Notes: a model not told the origin generated them from the sequence alone. A stretch of DNA of 44,312 nucleotides from Sphingomonadales bacterium 39-57-19 (GCA_002282385.1 NCJG01000015.1:1-44312); one strand, 5' to 3'; counted from the stretch's first letter, positions 19,295 to 27,745 are shown. Made by a program: numbers and translations.

Positions 19295-19371
19295 GGACCG
19301 GCAGGTTTTAGGATAGTGCTACCCGTAGGCAAGGTCTGCCATTGGGTCGCAACCTGCCAGTCCGCTTTTTT
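19295..19371 (+). terminator. Terminator-like inverted repeat, weak
   Basis: GGAC-c-GGCAGGTT (19295-19307) pairs with AACCTGCC-a-GTCC (19351-19363), 12 bp with one mismatch. GC and six T residues (19366-19371) follow. The 43-nt loop is long but can fold internally (GGCA/TGCC). It is oriented for plus-strand transcription although no plus-strand gene lies just upstream. Confidence 0.35.
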
Positions 19372-19461
19372 GACGATCGCGCGAAAAGCTTTCATCGAAA
19401 AAGCCTAAAGAATATGTAACGAAACCTCACCACCCCACAAAGGCGCGCCCGAAAGAAATCC

Positions 19462-19497
19462 ATGTCGAACATAGCTCTATTGCGGCGACCAAATTAA
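19462..19497 (+). pseudogene. Decayed duplicate of the arsC-like gene start
   Basis: The 46 bases 19427-19472 match the arsC leader and start at 20469-20514 in 40 positions, including the ATG. From the ATG it reads MSNIALLRRPN then TAA, against MSHITLYGIPN then C in the intact gene: six of eleven residues agree and the stop falls where the catalytic cysteine should be. It is read as the remnant of a duplication, with the sterol-desaturase gene lying between the copies. Confidence 0.6.
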
Positions 19498-19644
19498 TCT
19501 GCGCGCTTGTGGGTGGTCCAAAACCTATGTTAGCGTGCATGATGCCTTTTTGTTCGTCATCAGCATCGCTGTTGTTATTGCCTTGTGCGTCCGTGCATGG
19601 GTACTGGGCCTAGACCGTAATCATTCCAAGAAAGCACGACTAAG

Positions 19645-20460
19645 ATGCCGACTTCAACCTACGCCGTTCTGGCCATTTATCTGGTCTTTGGTCTGCTTGA
19701 ATTATTTCGCACCCGCCTTTTTTCAAAGAATGAGCAAACCCGCGACGACGGCATTGTCGAAATTGTCAGCACCATTTTGTTGTTGGTTTTCACCCAGCCC
19801 GCCATTTTGATATTTGTCGACTATGCGCTCGGCGCGCTGCGTCCCGAATGGCGTGGGATGTTGTCGGGTATCAATATATTCCTGGCGATCGGGTTGTTCC
19901 TGATCCTGGATGACATGATGCAATATTGGCAGCACCGTGCATCGCATAGCTTCGCGTGGCTCTACAATATGCACCGTGCGCACCACAACGCCCGCTATAT
20001 GAGCATCCGGTTGGTCTACCGGAACAACATTTTTTATTACGCGCTGATGCCAAGCATCTGGTTCTCGGCCGTGTTGGTCTACATGGGCTTGGGCTGGGTG
20101 TATGCTGGCTATGTTGTGGTCAAACAACTTGTGATCATCGGGGCGCATAGCGATGTGGCTTGGGATGCGAAGCTGCTCAAAATCAAATGGCTTTCGCCCA
20201 TCATGTGGGTGGTTGAACGCACGATATCAACGCCTGCTACCCACCATGCCCATCATGGGCGTCATTACAGCGACCCTGCCGTGAACTATAAAGGCAATTT
20301 CGGAAATCTGCTGTTCTTTTGGGACATCCTGTTCGGCACCGCAAAAATCACCCGCACCTATCCACAAAGCTATGGGGTGGAAAATCTGCCAGACGCGACC
20401 TTGGGCCAACAATTGGCGTGGCCATTGTTTCCTGAAGCGAAAGCCCCACAGAAAAACTAA
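19645..20460 (+). CDS. Sterol desaturase/fatty acid hydroxylase-family membrane protein
   Basis: A 271-aa integral membrane di-iron oxygenase. Histidine clusters are H97-x3-H101, H110-x2-HH (113-114), a lone H168, and HHAHH at 200-204, the family's expected pattern. Four or more hydrophobic segments surround them. Substrates in the family include sterols, fatty acids, carotenoids and sphingolipids; no choice can be made from sequence. It is flanked by an imperfect direct repeat that duplicates the arsC leader, so it may have been inserted or retained through a duplication event. No strong ribosome site is seen before the ATG. Confidence 0.85.
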   Translation: MPTSTYAVLAIYLVFGLLELFRTRLFSKNEQTRDDGIVEIVSTILLLVFTQPAILIFVDYALGALRPEWRGMLSGINIFLAIGLFLILDDMMQYWQHRASHSFAWLYNMHRAHHNARYMSIRLVYRNNIFYYALMPSIWFSAVLVYMGLGWVYAGYVVVKQLVIIGAHSDVAWDAKLLKIKWLSPIMWVVERTISTPATHHAHHGRHYSDPAVNYKGNFGNLLFFWDILFGTAKITRTYPQSYGVENLPDATLGQQLAWPLFPEAKAPQKN

Positions 20461-20503
20461 AGGGCGCGTCACCACCCAACAAAGGCGCACCAGAAAGAAA
20501 ACC

Positions 20504-20860
20504 ATGTCACACATCACCCTCTACGGCATTCCCAATTGCGACACCGTCAAAAAGGCGCGGAATTATCTTGATGCGCGCGGTGTCGGCTTTGCCTTTCATG
20601 ATTATAAAAAGGCGGGCGTGACCGAAGCGCATCTGGCGCGCTGGGTGGGCGAAGTTGGCTGGGAAAAGCTGCTGAACAAGGCAGGCACGACGTTCAAGAA
20701 ATTGCCCGATGCCGACAAGGCCGACATTGATGAGGCCAAAGCCATCGCCTTGATGGTCGCCAACCCGTCGATGATCAAACGGCCCGTTGTCGAAGGCGGC
20801 AAGGCTTTGCTGGTGGGGTTTAAGGAATCCGAATGGGAACCTGTCTTGTCGCCGAAATGA
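20504..20860 (+). CDS. ArsC/Spx-family reductase, YffB type
   Basis: A 118-aa thioredoxin-fold protein. C12 in GIPNCDTVKKAR is the only active-site cysteine; the arginine in IKRPVV (about R93) is the expected oxyanion-binding residue. The motif and length fit the YffB/ArsC-like group, often named arsenate reductase, but genuine arsenate reduction is not shown and no ars genes are nearby. The start has the AGAAAGAAAACC leader that is duplicated about 1 kb upstream. Confidence 0.88.
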   Translation: MSHITLYGIPNCDTVKKARNYLDARGVGFAFHDYKKAGVTEAHLARWVGEVGWEKLLNKAGTTFKKLPDADKADIDEAKAIALMVANPSMIKRPVVEGGKALLVGFKESEWEPVLSPK

Positions 20861-20885
20861 AATGCTGCGCGGCCATGACGGCGGC

Positions 20886-21938
20886 ATGGAAAACCTGCGC
20901 GCCCTCTTGATCGCCTTATTCTTATTGCCCGCCTGCACGACACCGGAGAACCACGCCATGGAAAAACCCTTGAACGGCCAAGCCATCATCATCGCCCACC
21001 GCGGCGCATCGGGTGAGCGGCCCGAACACACCATCGCAAGCTACACGCTCGCGATTGAACAGGGCGCGGATTATATTGAGCCGGACCTTGTCCTGACGAA
21101 AGACGGCATTCTGGTCGCGCGGCATGAGAATGAGATTTCGGAAACCACCAATATTGCCGAGAAGCGCGAATTTGCCGACCGCAAGACAAGCAAGACCATT
21201 GATGGTGAGAAAATGACCGGCTGGTTCACCGAAGATTTCACGCTGGCCGAGCTCAAGACCCTGCGTGCCAAGGAACGCCTGCCGCAATTGCGCAAGGACA
21301 ATATGGCGTTTGACCGGCAGTTTGAAATCCCGACCTTTGAAGAGATACTGACCCTCGCCAAGGCGCACAATGTCGGCGTCTATCCCGAAACCAAGCACCC
21401 AAGTTATTTCGCGTCAATCGGCCTGCCGCATGAGGCGCCGTTGCTGGCGATGCTGACCCGTTTTGGCCATGTCACCAAAGACGCGCCGATTTTCATCCAG
21501 TCGTTTGAGGTCGAAAATCTAAAAGCATTGCGGCCCAAGACGAAATTGCGGCTGATCCAGTTGATGGATGACACCGGCAGCCCCGCCGACCGCAGCGATT
21601 TAACGTACTCGCAAATGGCCACGGCCGAGGGCCTGAAAATTGTCGCGACTTATGCCGATGGCGTTGGCCCGAACAAGGCCATGGTCATCCCGCGCACGAT
21701 CATCGGCAATCTGGGCACGCCCACGACGCTTGTGGCCGACGCGCATCAGGTCGGCCTTGCCGTCCACCCATGGACATTCCGCCGCGAAAATTACTTCCTG
21801 CCGCTGGCGCAAAAATCAGGCGTCGACCCGCGCGGCATTGGCGATGTTCAGACCGAGATGAAGGCGTTTTTGGCCACGGGTGTTGACGGCATTTTCAGTG
21901 ATAATGTTGCAGAGGCCGTTTCGGCCCGGGGCCAGTAA
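20886..21938 (+). CDS. glpQ: Glycerophosphodiester phosphodiesterase, lipoprotein
   Basis: Hydrolyses glycerophosphodiesters to glycerol-3-phosphate and an alcohol. The 350-aa product starts at MENLRALL and has a lipoprotein signal ending LLPAC with lipid-modified C17, so it is probably anchored in the outer membrane facing the periplasm. The GDPD domain shows IIAHRGASGERPEHT, EPDLVLTKDG and, near the end, GVDGIFSDN. An in-frame start further upstream lies inside arsC and is rejected. It follows the ArsC-family gene by 25 nt. Confidence 0.92.
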   Translation: MENLRALLIALFLLPACTTPENHAMEKPLNGQAIIIAHRGASGERPEHTIASYTLAIEQGADYIEPDLVLTKDGILVARHENEISETTNIAEKREFADRKTSKTIDGEKMTGWFTEDFTLAELKTLRAKERLPQLRKDNMAFDRQFEIPTFEEILTLAKAHNVGVYPETKHPSYFASIGLPHEAPLLAMLTRFGHVTKDAPIFIQSFEVENLKALRPKTKLRLIQLMDDTGSPADRSDLTYSQMATAEGLKIVATYADGVGPNKAMVIPRTIIGNLGTPTTLVADAHQVGLAVHPWTFRRENYFLPLAQKSGVDPRGIGDVQTEMKAFLATGVDGIFSDNVAEAVSARGQ

Positions 21939-21955
21939 CGATCAGGCCAATAACG

Positions 21956-22171
21956 TCAGTCCCGCTGCCACTGGAAAACCTCTTCAAGCGGCTTTCCAAA
22001 GACATGCGCGATGCGAAACGCGACCTCGAGCGAGGGCGAATATTTGCCCTGTTCGATGGCGGCGATGGTTTGGCGCGTCACGCCCACCTTGTCGCCCAAA
22101 TCGCCCTGCGTCATCTCCCCGGCGAGGAATCGCAGCGTCCTGATGTCGTTGGTGAAGGGTGTTTGCGCCAT
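21956..22171 (-). CDS. Small XRE-type DNA-binding regulator
   Basis: A 71-aa helix-turn-helix protein: MTQGDLGDKVGVTRQTIAAIE is the HTH (about residues 20-40), followed by GKYSPSLEVAFRIAHVFGKPLEEVF. This compact type commonly pairs with a membrane protein of the kind encoded just upstream and often controls its own operon. Here the ATG lies 4 nt after the stop of that membrane gene. Repeated ATGTTA hexamers over the operon promoter are candidate operators. Confidence 0.9.
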   Translation of the reverse strand: MAQTPFTNDIRTLRFLAGEMTQGDLGDKVGVTRQTIAAIEQGKYSPSLEVAFRIAHVFGKPLEEVFQWQRD

Positions 22172-22175
22172 CGGG

Positions 22176-22598
22176 TCAGTAGCCACGGCGATAATAATAT
22201 AGCTGCGACCCCACACGAATGAGTTCGGCAATAACCAATGTCGCGATCAGGATGGTCACGGCGTACCCATAATTGAATCCATTGATGAGTACGAAGATAT
22301 TCAGCTGAACGCCTATGGCCAAGGGGTAATAGGCCAGATGGGTTCCCCTCAGATGGATGCCCTTTTCGCGCTCGTCTTCTTTCAGATCAGCGTCCTTCGG
22401 TGAGCGTATCGCAAAAAAGGCGGCCCCCGCGACCATTGGCACCAAAAAGATGATCGTCACCGGCAGTAACATCCACACCGCAATGTACATTCCCTTGGGC
22501 GAATTTGCGATTTCCCACGGGTAGTTCAGGAAATACCAGCCGAAAGCGGACAGCAACCCGACCAACGCAATCCAATGAATTTTTTCACGAAACGACAT
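22176..22598 (-). CDS. Membrane protein paired with the XRE regulator
   Basis: A 140-aa protein with four hydrophobic segments (about residues 9-25, 39-62, 87-105 and 111-129). An acidic/basic loop (SPKDADLKEDEREKGIH) lies between the second and third. It resembles the DUF2178-like partners of small XRE regulators; the exact family is not certain and the function is unknown. The stop is 4 nt from the regulator's ATG, so the two are one operon. Confidence 0.8.
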   Translation of the reverse strand: MSFREKIHWIALVGLLSAFGWYFLNYPWEIANSPKGMYIAVWMLLPVTIIFLVPMVAGAAFFAIRSPKDADLKEDEREKGIHLRGTHLAYYPLAIGVQLNIFVLINGFNYGYAVTILIATLVIAELIRVGSQLYYYRRGY

Positions 22599-22609
22599 GC
22601 TTCCACTCC

Positions 22610-22667
22610 ATGTTAGGTGATTCGCACTTAATGTTAGTTATTTTTAACATAGAGTCAAATATAACAT
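22610..22667. promoter_or_regulatory. Promoter and repeated hexamer operators of the XRE operon
   Basis: A minus-strand promoter is proposed from TTGACT (22658-22653), 16 bp, and TAACAT (22636-22631). The hexamer ATGTTA occurs at 22610-22615 and 22631-22636, and its complement TAACAT at 22645-22650 and 22662-22667. The middle pair forms a dyad over the core promoter. This arrangement suggests repression by the operon's own regulator; it is inference. Confidence 0.4.
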
Positions 22668-22722
22668 ACATACCGCCCGTTCTTCCTTTCGTGCGGTGCG
22701 TTTAGCGGCTAAGTCCTTGCCC

Positions 22723-23589
22723 ATGTCTACCAATTCAAAAACCCTCACGTTCGACACATCCACCAGCCGTGCGAACCCGACGCCGTCGCCGATGAAGCGG
22801 CTGACCGTGCCGCGCATCCGTCAGCAAAAGGGCAAGGAACCGCTCGTCATGCTGACCGCGTACACCGTGCGCATGGCACAATTGATGGACCCGCATTGCG
22901 ACATGCTGCTCGTCGGCGACTCGCTGGGTCAGGTGATTTACGGCCTGCCGCACACGGTCGCGGTGACGATGGAAATGATGGCCGCGCATGGCGCAGCGGT
23001 TGTGCGTGGCAGCTATCACGCCGCCGTGATCGTCGACATGCCCTTTGGGTCTTACGAAGCCTCCGCCGAGCAGGCATTTGTGAACGCATCGCGGCTGTTG
23101 AAGGAAACCGGGGCTGCTGCGGTCAAATTGGAAGGCGGCAAGGTTTTGGCTCCGACCGTCGAATTCCTCACGTCACGCGGCATTCCGGTGATGGCGCATG
23201 TCGGGCTGACCCCGCAAGCCGTGAACATCCTTGGCGGCTATGGCGTGCGCGGCAAGAGCCCTGAAGAAGCCAAATCGATTGTCGAAGACGCCATCGCCAT
23301 GTCCGATGCCGGTGCCTTTGCCATGGTGATCGAAGGCGTGCTGGAACATATCGCCATTGAAATTACGCAGAAAGTTGCCTGCCCCACGATTGGCATTGGT
23401 GCGTCTGCGCAATGTGACGGGCAAGTTTTGGTCGCCGAAGACATGCTGGGCCTGTTCGACCGCGTGCCCAAGTTCGTCAAGAAATTCGGCAATATGGGCG
23501 TCAGCGTTGAAGATGCTGTGCGCCAATATGCCGCTGGCGTGCGTGACCGCAGCTTCCCCGGACCCGAACAGCTGTATCAACCTGCGTAA
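22723..23589 (+). CDS. panB: 3-methyl-2-oxobutanoate hydroxymethyltransferase
   Basis: First committed enzyme of pantothenate synthesis: adds a hydroxymethyl group from methylene-tetrahydrofolate to 2-oxoisovalerate. At 288 aa it is slightly longer than the E. coli protein (264 aa) because of a hydrophilic N-terminal extension. Family motifs include LTAYTVRMAQL, the metal-binding LVGDSLG, VDMPFGSY, VKLEGG, MAHVGLTPQ, and TIGIGAS near the C-terminus. The rest of the pan pathway is not present here. The gene is divergent from the membrane protein/XRE operon. Confidence 0.95.
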   Translation: MSTNSKTLTFDTSTSRANPTPSPMKRLTVPRIRQQKGKEPLVMLTAYTVRMAQLMDPHCDMLLVGDSLGQVIYGLPHTVAVTMEMMAAHGAAVVRGSYHAAVIVDMPFGSYEASAEQAFVNASRLLKETGAAAVKLEGGKVLAPTVEFLTSRGIPVMAHVGLTPQAVNILGGYGVRGKSPEEAKSIVEDAIAMSDAGAFAMVIEGVLEHIAIEITQKVACPTIGIGASAQCDGQVLVAEDMLGLFDRVPKFVKKFGNMGVSVEDAVRQYAAGVRDRSFPGPEQLYQPA

Positions 23590-23666
23590 AGCAGGCTGGC
23601 CTATCCAGCTAAGTCGGGCTAAGGACGGCTCCAACACATTACGACTATTTATAATCGGAGGCCCTC

Positions 23667-24431
23667 TTGGCTTTGACACCGACAGAACAGCGCCCTGAAA
23701 AAGACCGGAGCGGAAGTGACGAAGCGTTTTTGCGCGAAGTGGATGATGCCGTCCGCGCTAGCGATCTCACCAATTTCTGGACACGTTACGGACGCTGGTT
23801 ATTGGCCGCAATTGCGTCGGGTTTGCTCGCTTTTGGTGGCTGGATTGTCTATCACAATCAAAAGCAGGCGGCGGCCGATTTGCAAAGCGAACTGTTCGTG
23901 GATGCGATGGACAAATTGCGCGCCGGTCAGGAAAAAGAAGCGCGCGCGCAGCTCGCGACACTCGCCAAGGCGGACCAGCCCGGATATCGCGCGATGGCGC
24001 AACTGGTCGAAGCCAATTTGCTTGGCGAAGATGGCGAGACCAAGAAAGCGGTCGCAATTTATGCAAAGGTCGCCGCAGACAGCAGCCTGCCGCAGACATT
24101 CCGCGACCTCGCCCTCATTCGTCAGGTCAGCGCCGAATTTGATTCGACCCCGCCGCAACAGGTTATTGACCGGTTGAAGCCACTTGCGACCCCCGGCCAT
24201 GCATGGTTCGGCAGCGCGGGTGAACTAACGGCATTGGCCTATATAAAAATGGGTAAGGACAATTTAGCTGGCCCGATTTTTGCCCAGATTGCAAAGCAGG
24301 AGGACCTGCCGGAGTCGCTGCGCAGCCGTTCGCAACAAATGGCTGGCGCGCTTGGCGTAGATACTGTTCAGGTTGACGCAAAGCGCAATGCGGCATCGAA
24401 GGCGGATGAAACCGCCTCCAAGGGAGAGTGA
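23667..24431 (+). CDS. YfgM-like tetratricopeptide membrane protein
   Basis: A 254-aa single-pass protein: a cytoplasmic N-terminus with charged residues, a membrane helix at about 44-62 (WLLAAIASGLLAFGGWIVY), then a periplasmic helical region of TPR type. This matches the YfgM/ancillary SecYEG translocon family, which links translocon exit to periplasmic chaperones. It starts with TTG, fixed by a perfect GGAGG five bases upstream. Gene order yfgM-bamB-der is the same as in many proteobacteria, supporting the call. Its stop overlaps or abuts the bamB start. Confidence 0.88.
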   Translation: MALTPTEQRPEKDRSGSDEAFLREVDDAVRASDLTNFWTRYGRWLLAAIASGLLAFGGWIVYHNQKQAAADLQSELFVDAMDKLRAGQEKEARAQLATLAKADQPGYRAMAQLVEANLLGEDGETKKAVAIYAKVAADSSLPQTFRDLALIRQVSAEFDSTPPQQVIDRLKPLATPGHAWFGSAGELTALAYIKMGKDNLAGPIFAQIAKQEDLPESLRSRSQQMAGALGVDTVQVDAKRNAASKADETASKGE

Positions 24432-24433
24432 AA

Positions 24434-25777
24434 TTGAAGACTGTCACGAAGCTTTTATTGGTCCTCGCTGCATCCACCACCCTTGGCGGCTGTGCCGTTC
24501 TGGACGGCGTGCGCGGCGATGCCGGAAAGAAAAACAACACCCCGACCGTCGGCAGTCGCGTCGCCATATTGGGTACCGAGCGCGATACGGATATTGATGC
24601 CGCGCTGGCCAATGTTGCGGTGACCTTGCCACCTGCAACCCTCAACGAAGCATGGGCGCAGCCCGGCGGCAACGCATCGAAATCACCTGGCCATGTTGAA
24701 CTGGGCCAAGGTCTGAAGCGTATCTGGACCGCAAGCGTAACCGGCGCCAACCCGCGCGCCCGCCTCGCCGCGAGTCCGGTGATGAGCGACGGACGGTTAT
24801 ATGTTGTCGACACCACGGCGCGGGTCACGGCCTTTGACGCCAATAGCGGCGCGCAAATCTGGAGCAATGCGCTTGAAGTCAAAGATGATGGCAAGTCATC
24901 ACGCTATGGCGGCGGCGTAAGCGCAACCGCCACCAACGTATTTGCGACCAACGGCGTTGGCGATGTTGCATCGCTTGCCGCCGATACCGGTGCGCTTGTG
25001 TGGAAAAAACGTCCAGCAGGGCCGCTGCGCGGTGCGCCCACATTGTCCAATGGCAATCTATACGTCATGACCCAGGACAATCAGATTTACGCTTTGCGTC
25101 AAAGCGATGGTGAACCGCAATGGAACGAAGCTGGCCCGGTTGCCGCATCGGGCATCTTTGGCGTTGGCGCACCTGCCGCGGCACAAGGCACGGTCATCGC
25201 TGGCTATTCCAGCGGAGAGCTTGCTGCCTATCGGTATGAAAATGGCCGCAGCCTGTGGAGCGACACTTTGTCGCGCACGGCCATGTCGACATCTGTATCG
25301 ACATTGACCGACATTGACGCCGACCCCGTCATTGACCGTGGCCGCGTCTTTGCGCTCGGCAAGGGCGGCCGTATGGCATCTTATGAACTGGTCAGCGGCC
25401 AGCGCATTTGGGAAATCAACATTGCGGGCATTTCAACACCTGTCGCCGTGGGCGAATGGGTATTTGTGATGACGGACGAGGCAAAGCTTTTGTGCGTTGC
25501 ACGTTCGAGCGGCAAGGTCCGGTGGATTTCGAAGCTTCAGCGTTTCAAAAATGAAAAGAAGAAAAAGGGCCCGATCAGCTGGTATGGTCCAGTCCTCGCC
25601 GGTGGCCGTTTGATCGTTGCCAATTCGCATGGCGCGATCTGGTCGATTTCCCCCGACGAAGGCGCCGCCACCGAAGTATTCGACGTCAAAAATGACGTGT
25701 CGCTCGCCCCGATCGTGGCGAACAACACATTGTATATCTTGGACGACTCCGGCCGCATTTCCGCGTTCCGGGGCTAA
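24434..25777 (+). CDS. bamB: Outer membrane assembly lipoprotein BamB
   Basis: Beta-propeller lipoprotein subunit of the BAM complex that inserts outer membrane proteins. The signal peptide ends in the lipobox LGGC. PQQ-type blade motifs recur (for example GRLYVVDTTARVTAFDAN, GNLYVMTQDNQIYAL and NTLYILDDSGRISAFRG). About 447 aa, somewhat longer than E. coli BamB (392 aa). Start choice: a GTG at 24428 overlaps the previous stop but is only one base from GGGAG, while the TTG at 24434 has seven-base spacing and is preferred. Confidence 0.93.
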   Translation: MKTVTKLLLVLAASTTLGGCAVLDGVRGDAGKKNNTPTVGSRVAILGTERDTDIDAALANVAVTLPPATLNEAWAQPGGNASKSPGHVELGQGLKRIWTASVTGANPRARLAASPVMSDGRLYVVDTTARVTAFDANSGAQIWSNALEVKDDGKSSRYGGGVSATATNVFATNGVGDVASLAADTGALVWKKRPAGPLRGAPTLSNGNLYVMTQDNQIYALRQSDGEPQWNEAGPVAASGIFGVGAPAAAQGTVIAGYSSGELAAYRYENGRSLWSDTLSRTAMSTSVSTLTDIDADPVIDRGRVFALGKGGRMASYELVSGQRIWEINIAGISTPVAVGEWVFVMTDEAKLLCVARSSGKVRWISKLQRFKNEKKKKGPISWYGPVLAGGRLIVANSHGAIWSISPDEGAATEVFDVKNDVSLAPIVANNTLYILDDSGRISAFRG

Positions 25778-25800
25778 GTCTTTAAAGGAGTAATGCCGGC

Positions 25801-27198
25801 ATGTTGCCGACGGTAGCCATTATCGGTCGGCCCAATGTCGGCAAGTCAACTTTGTTCAACCGCTTGGTTGGCAAGAAGCTGGCGCTTGTCGACGATACGC
25901 CTGGCGTCACGCGCGACCGGCGTGAGGGCGAAGGTCGTTTGTTCGATCTTGAATTCACCATTGTCGATACCGCAGGCTATGAGGATGAAGATCCCGATAC
26001 CCTGCCCGGCCGGATGCGGATGCAAACCGAAGCCGCGATTGCAGGCGCGCAGGTTGCGTTGTTCCTGATCGATGGCCGTGTCGGCGTCACCCCGCTTGAT
26101 GAAGAAATCGCCCGTTGGCTGCGCAGCAGCGCGACACCCGTCGTTCTTGCCGTGAACAAGGCCGAAGGCAAGCAGGGCGATAACGGCATATTGGAAAGCT
26201 ACGCACTTGGCTTTGGCGACCCGATTGCGATCAGCGGCGAACATGGCGAAGGCATGGCCGACCTGTTCCAGTCGCTGTTGCCGCATATCGACGGCGGTGC
26301 ATTTGAAGTGCCCGACCCCGAAGCACCGGACGCGATATTGAAGATGGCCATTGTTGGCCGCCCGAACGCAGGCAAATCGACGCTCATTAACAAGATTTTG
26401 GGCGAGAACCGTTTGATTACCGGACCTGAGGCAGGGATTACCCGCGACAGTATTTCGGTGGACTGGATCTGGAACGACCCCAGCCCGAAAGAGCGCGAGC
26501 CCGATGAAGAAGGCAATATCCCCCCGATGCTGACCGAACGGCGCGTGCGCCTGATCGATACGGCGGGGATGCGCAAGCGCGCCAAGGTGCAGGACAAGCT
26601 TGAAAAGCTGTCGGTCGCCGACGCGCGACACGCCATCGATTTTGCGGAAGTCGTCGTATTGCTGTTGGACGCAACCAAAGGTTTGGAAGTCCAAGACCTG
26701 AAAATTGCCGACCATGTCATTCAAGAAGGCCGCGCGCTGATTATCGCGATTAACAAATGGGATGTGGCCGTCGACGGTAGCGGCCTGTTCAAAGGCATTC
26801 GTGCCGCGCTGGAAGAAGGCCTGTCGCAGTTGAAGGGCGTTCCGATGATCGCCGTGTCTGCGCTGACCGGCAAGGGGCTGGACCAGATGATATCGGCGGC
26901 GTTTGACGCGCGTGAGGCGTGGAACAAGCGCGTGCCCACCGGCATACTCAACCGCTGGTTCGAAGCTGCGATTTCGGCAAACCCGCCACCTGCCCCCGGC
27001 GGCAAGCGGATCAAATTGCGGTACATGACTCAGGCGCGCAACCGCCCGCCAACGTTTGTCATTTTCGGCAACCGGACCGACGAATTGCCCGCCAGCTATG
27101 CGCGCTATTTGCTGAACGGTATTCGCCGCGATTTGGATTTTGGTGCCGTACCCGTGCGCATCAATTTCCGTTCGTCAAAGAACCCGTTCGCAGATTAA
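25801..27198 (+). CDS. der: Ribosome-assembly GTPase Der
   Basis: Essential GTPase for 50S ribosome assembly (EngA). The 465-aa protein has two tandem G domains: GRPNVGKS at 9-16 with DTAG, then GRPNAGKS near 183 with DTAGMRKRAK and NKWD, and a C-terminal KH-like domain ending FRSSKNPFAD. AAGGAG ribosome site 9 bases before the ATG. It follows bamB by 23 nt, the conserved order. Confidence 0.97.
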   Translation: MLPTVAIIGRPNVGKSTLFNRLVGKKLALVDDTPGVTRDRREGEGRLFDLEFTIVDTAGYEDEDPDTLPGRMRMQTEAAIAGAQVALFLIDGRVGVTPLDEEIARWLRSSATPVVLAVNKAEGKQGDNGILESYALGFGDPIAISGEHGEGMADLFQSLLPHIDGGAFEVPDPEAPDAILKMAIVGRPNAGKSTLINKILGENRLITGPEAGITRDSISVDWIWNDPSPKEREPDEEGNIPPMLTERRVRLIDTAGMRKRAKVQDKLEKLSVADARHAIDFAEVVVLLLDATKGLEVQDLKIADHVIQEGRALIIAINKWDVAVDGSGLFKGIRAALEEGLSQLKGVPMIAVSALTGKGLDQMISAAFDAREAWNKRVPTGILNRWFEAAISANPPPAPGGKRIKLRYMTQARNRPPTFVIFGNRTDELPASYARYLLNGIRRDLDFGAVPVRINFRSSKNPFAD

Positions 27199-27303
27199 TT
27201 CTGCACGCAGCGCGGCCTGCCGCGCAGCTACGTCAACGCTCTGTTTACTTCTGTCGGTGTACTGTCGTGCTGGACCGTATTTCCGTGTCCCGGGAGCAAA
27301 TAG

Positions 27304-27735
27304 TTGACGAACGATCCGGATGGACTGATTGACTGGAACGCTTTTGGCGAAACCCGCAACCTATTGGGTGCAGGCTTTGTGCGCATATTGGGCTATTTCC
27401 TTGAAGATGGCACGAAATCGGTGGCCGCAATCGAAGAAGCCATGCGCCTGAAAGATTCGACAAAGCTGGTGATGCCTGCGCACACGTTAAAAGGTGAGGC
27501 ATGGCAATTTGGCGCGAATCGCTTGGCATTGTTGGCCGAAGAGATTGAAGTCGCCGCCCGGCATTATGTCGAAATCCAGATCGACCCGTCGGAACTTGTT
27601 GAAAAGGTCGTTCACCTGCGTCCTCTGTTCGAAGCGACAGTGTTGGCGCTCGAAGCCGAAACCAGTCCCTTGGTCGAGCGCCGTCCGGTGGCGGCCGCCC
27701 AACGCAACGCCCTTGGCGGAATGCGCTTGGGCTGA
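27304..27735 (+). CDS. Histidine phosphotransfer (Hpt) domain protein
   Basis: A 143-aa protein consisting of one Hpt four-helix bundle and a short basic tail. The phosphorylatable histidine is H60 in PAHTLKGEAWQFG. Such proteins pass phosphate between hybrid kinases and response regulators; no kinase or regulator gene lies in this window, so its partners are encoded elsewhere. The start is TTG, nine bases after GGGAG. A GC-rich hairpin (CGCGG, CCTG, CCGCG near 27210-27223) separates it from der. Confidence 0.85.
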   Translation: MTNDPDGLIDWNAFGETRNLLGAGFVRILGYFLEDGTKSVAAIEEAMRLKDSTKLVMPAHTLKGEAWQFGANRLALLAEEIEVAARHYVEIQIDPSELVEKVVHLRPLFEATVLALEAETSPLVERRPVAAAQRNALGGMRLG

Positions 27736-27745
27736 ACCCTTTCGT

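Larger units (their letters stand above)
19253..19644. other. Intergenic region with a long inverted repeat and an arsC-like relic
   Basis: No full gene is supported. It contains a split inverted repeat with a T-tract (19295-19371) and a fragment closely resembling the arsC leader and start (19427-19497). A short plus-strand frame beginning at 19535 encodes a hydrophobic stretch, then runs out of frame across the desaturase gene and is not accepted. Confidence 0.55.

Noticed and set aside
20504..20860. Arsenate resistance gene
   Set aside because: The protein is the YffB-type ArsC relative and no arsenic transporter or ArsR gene is nearby.
24428..24433. GTG start for bamB overlapping the preceding stop
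   Set aside because: Only one base separates it from the GGGAG ribosome site; the TTG six bases later has proper spacing and an intact lipoprotein signal.
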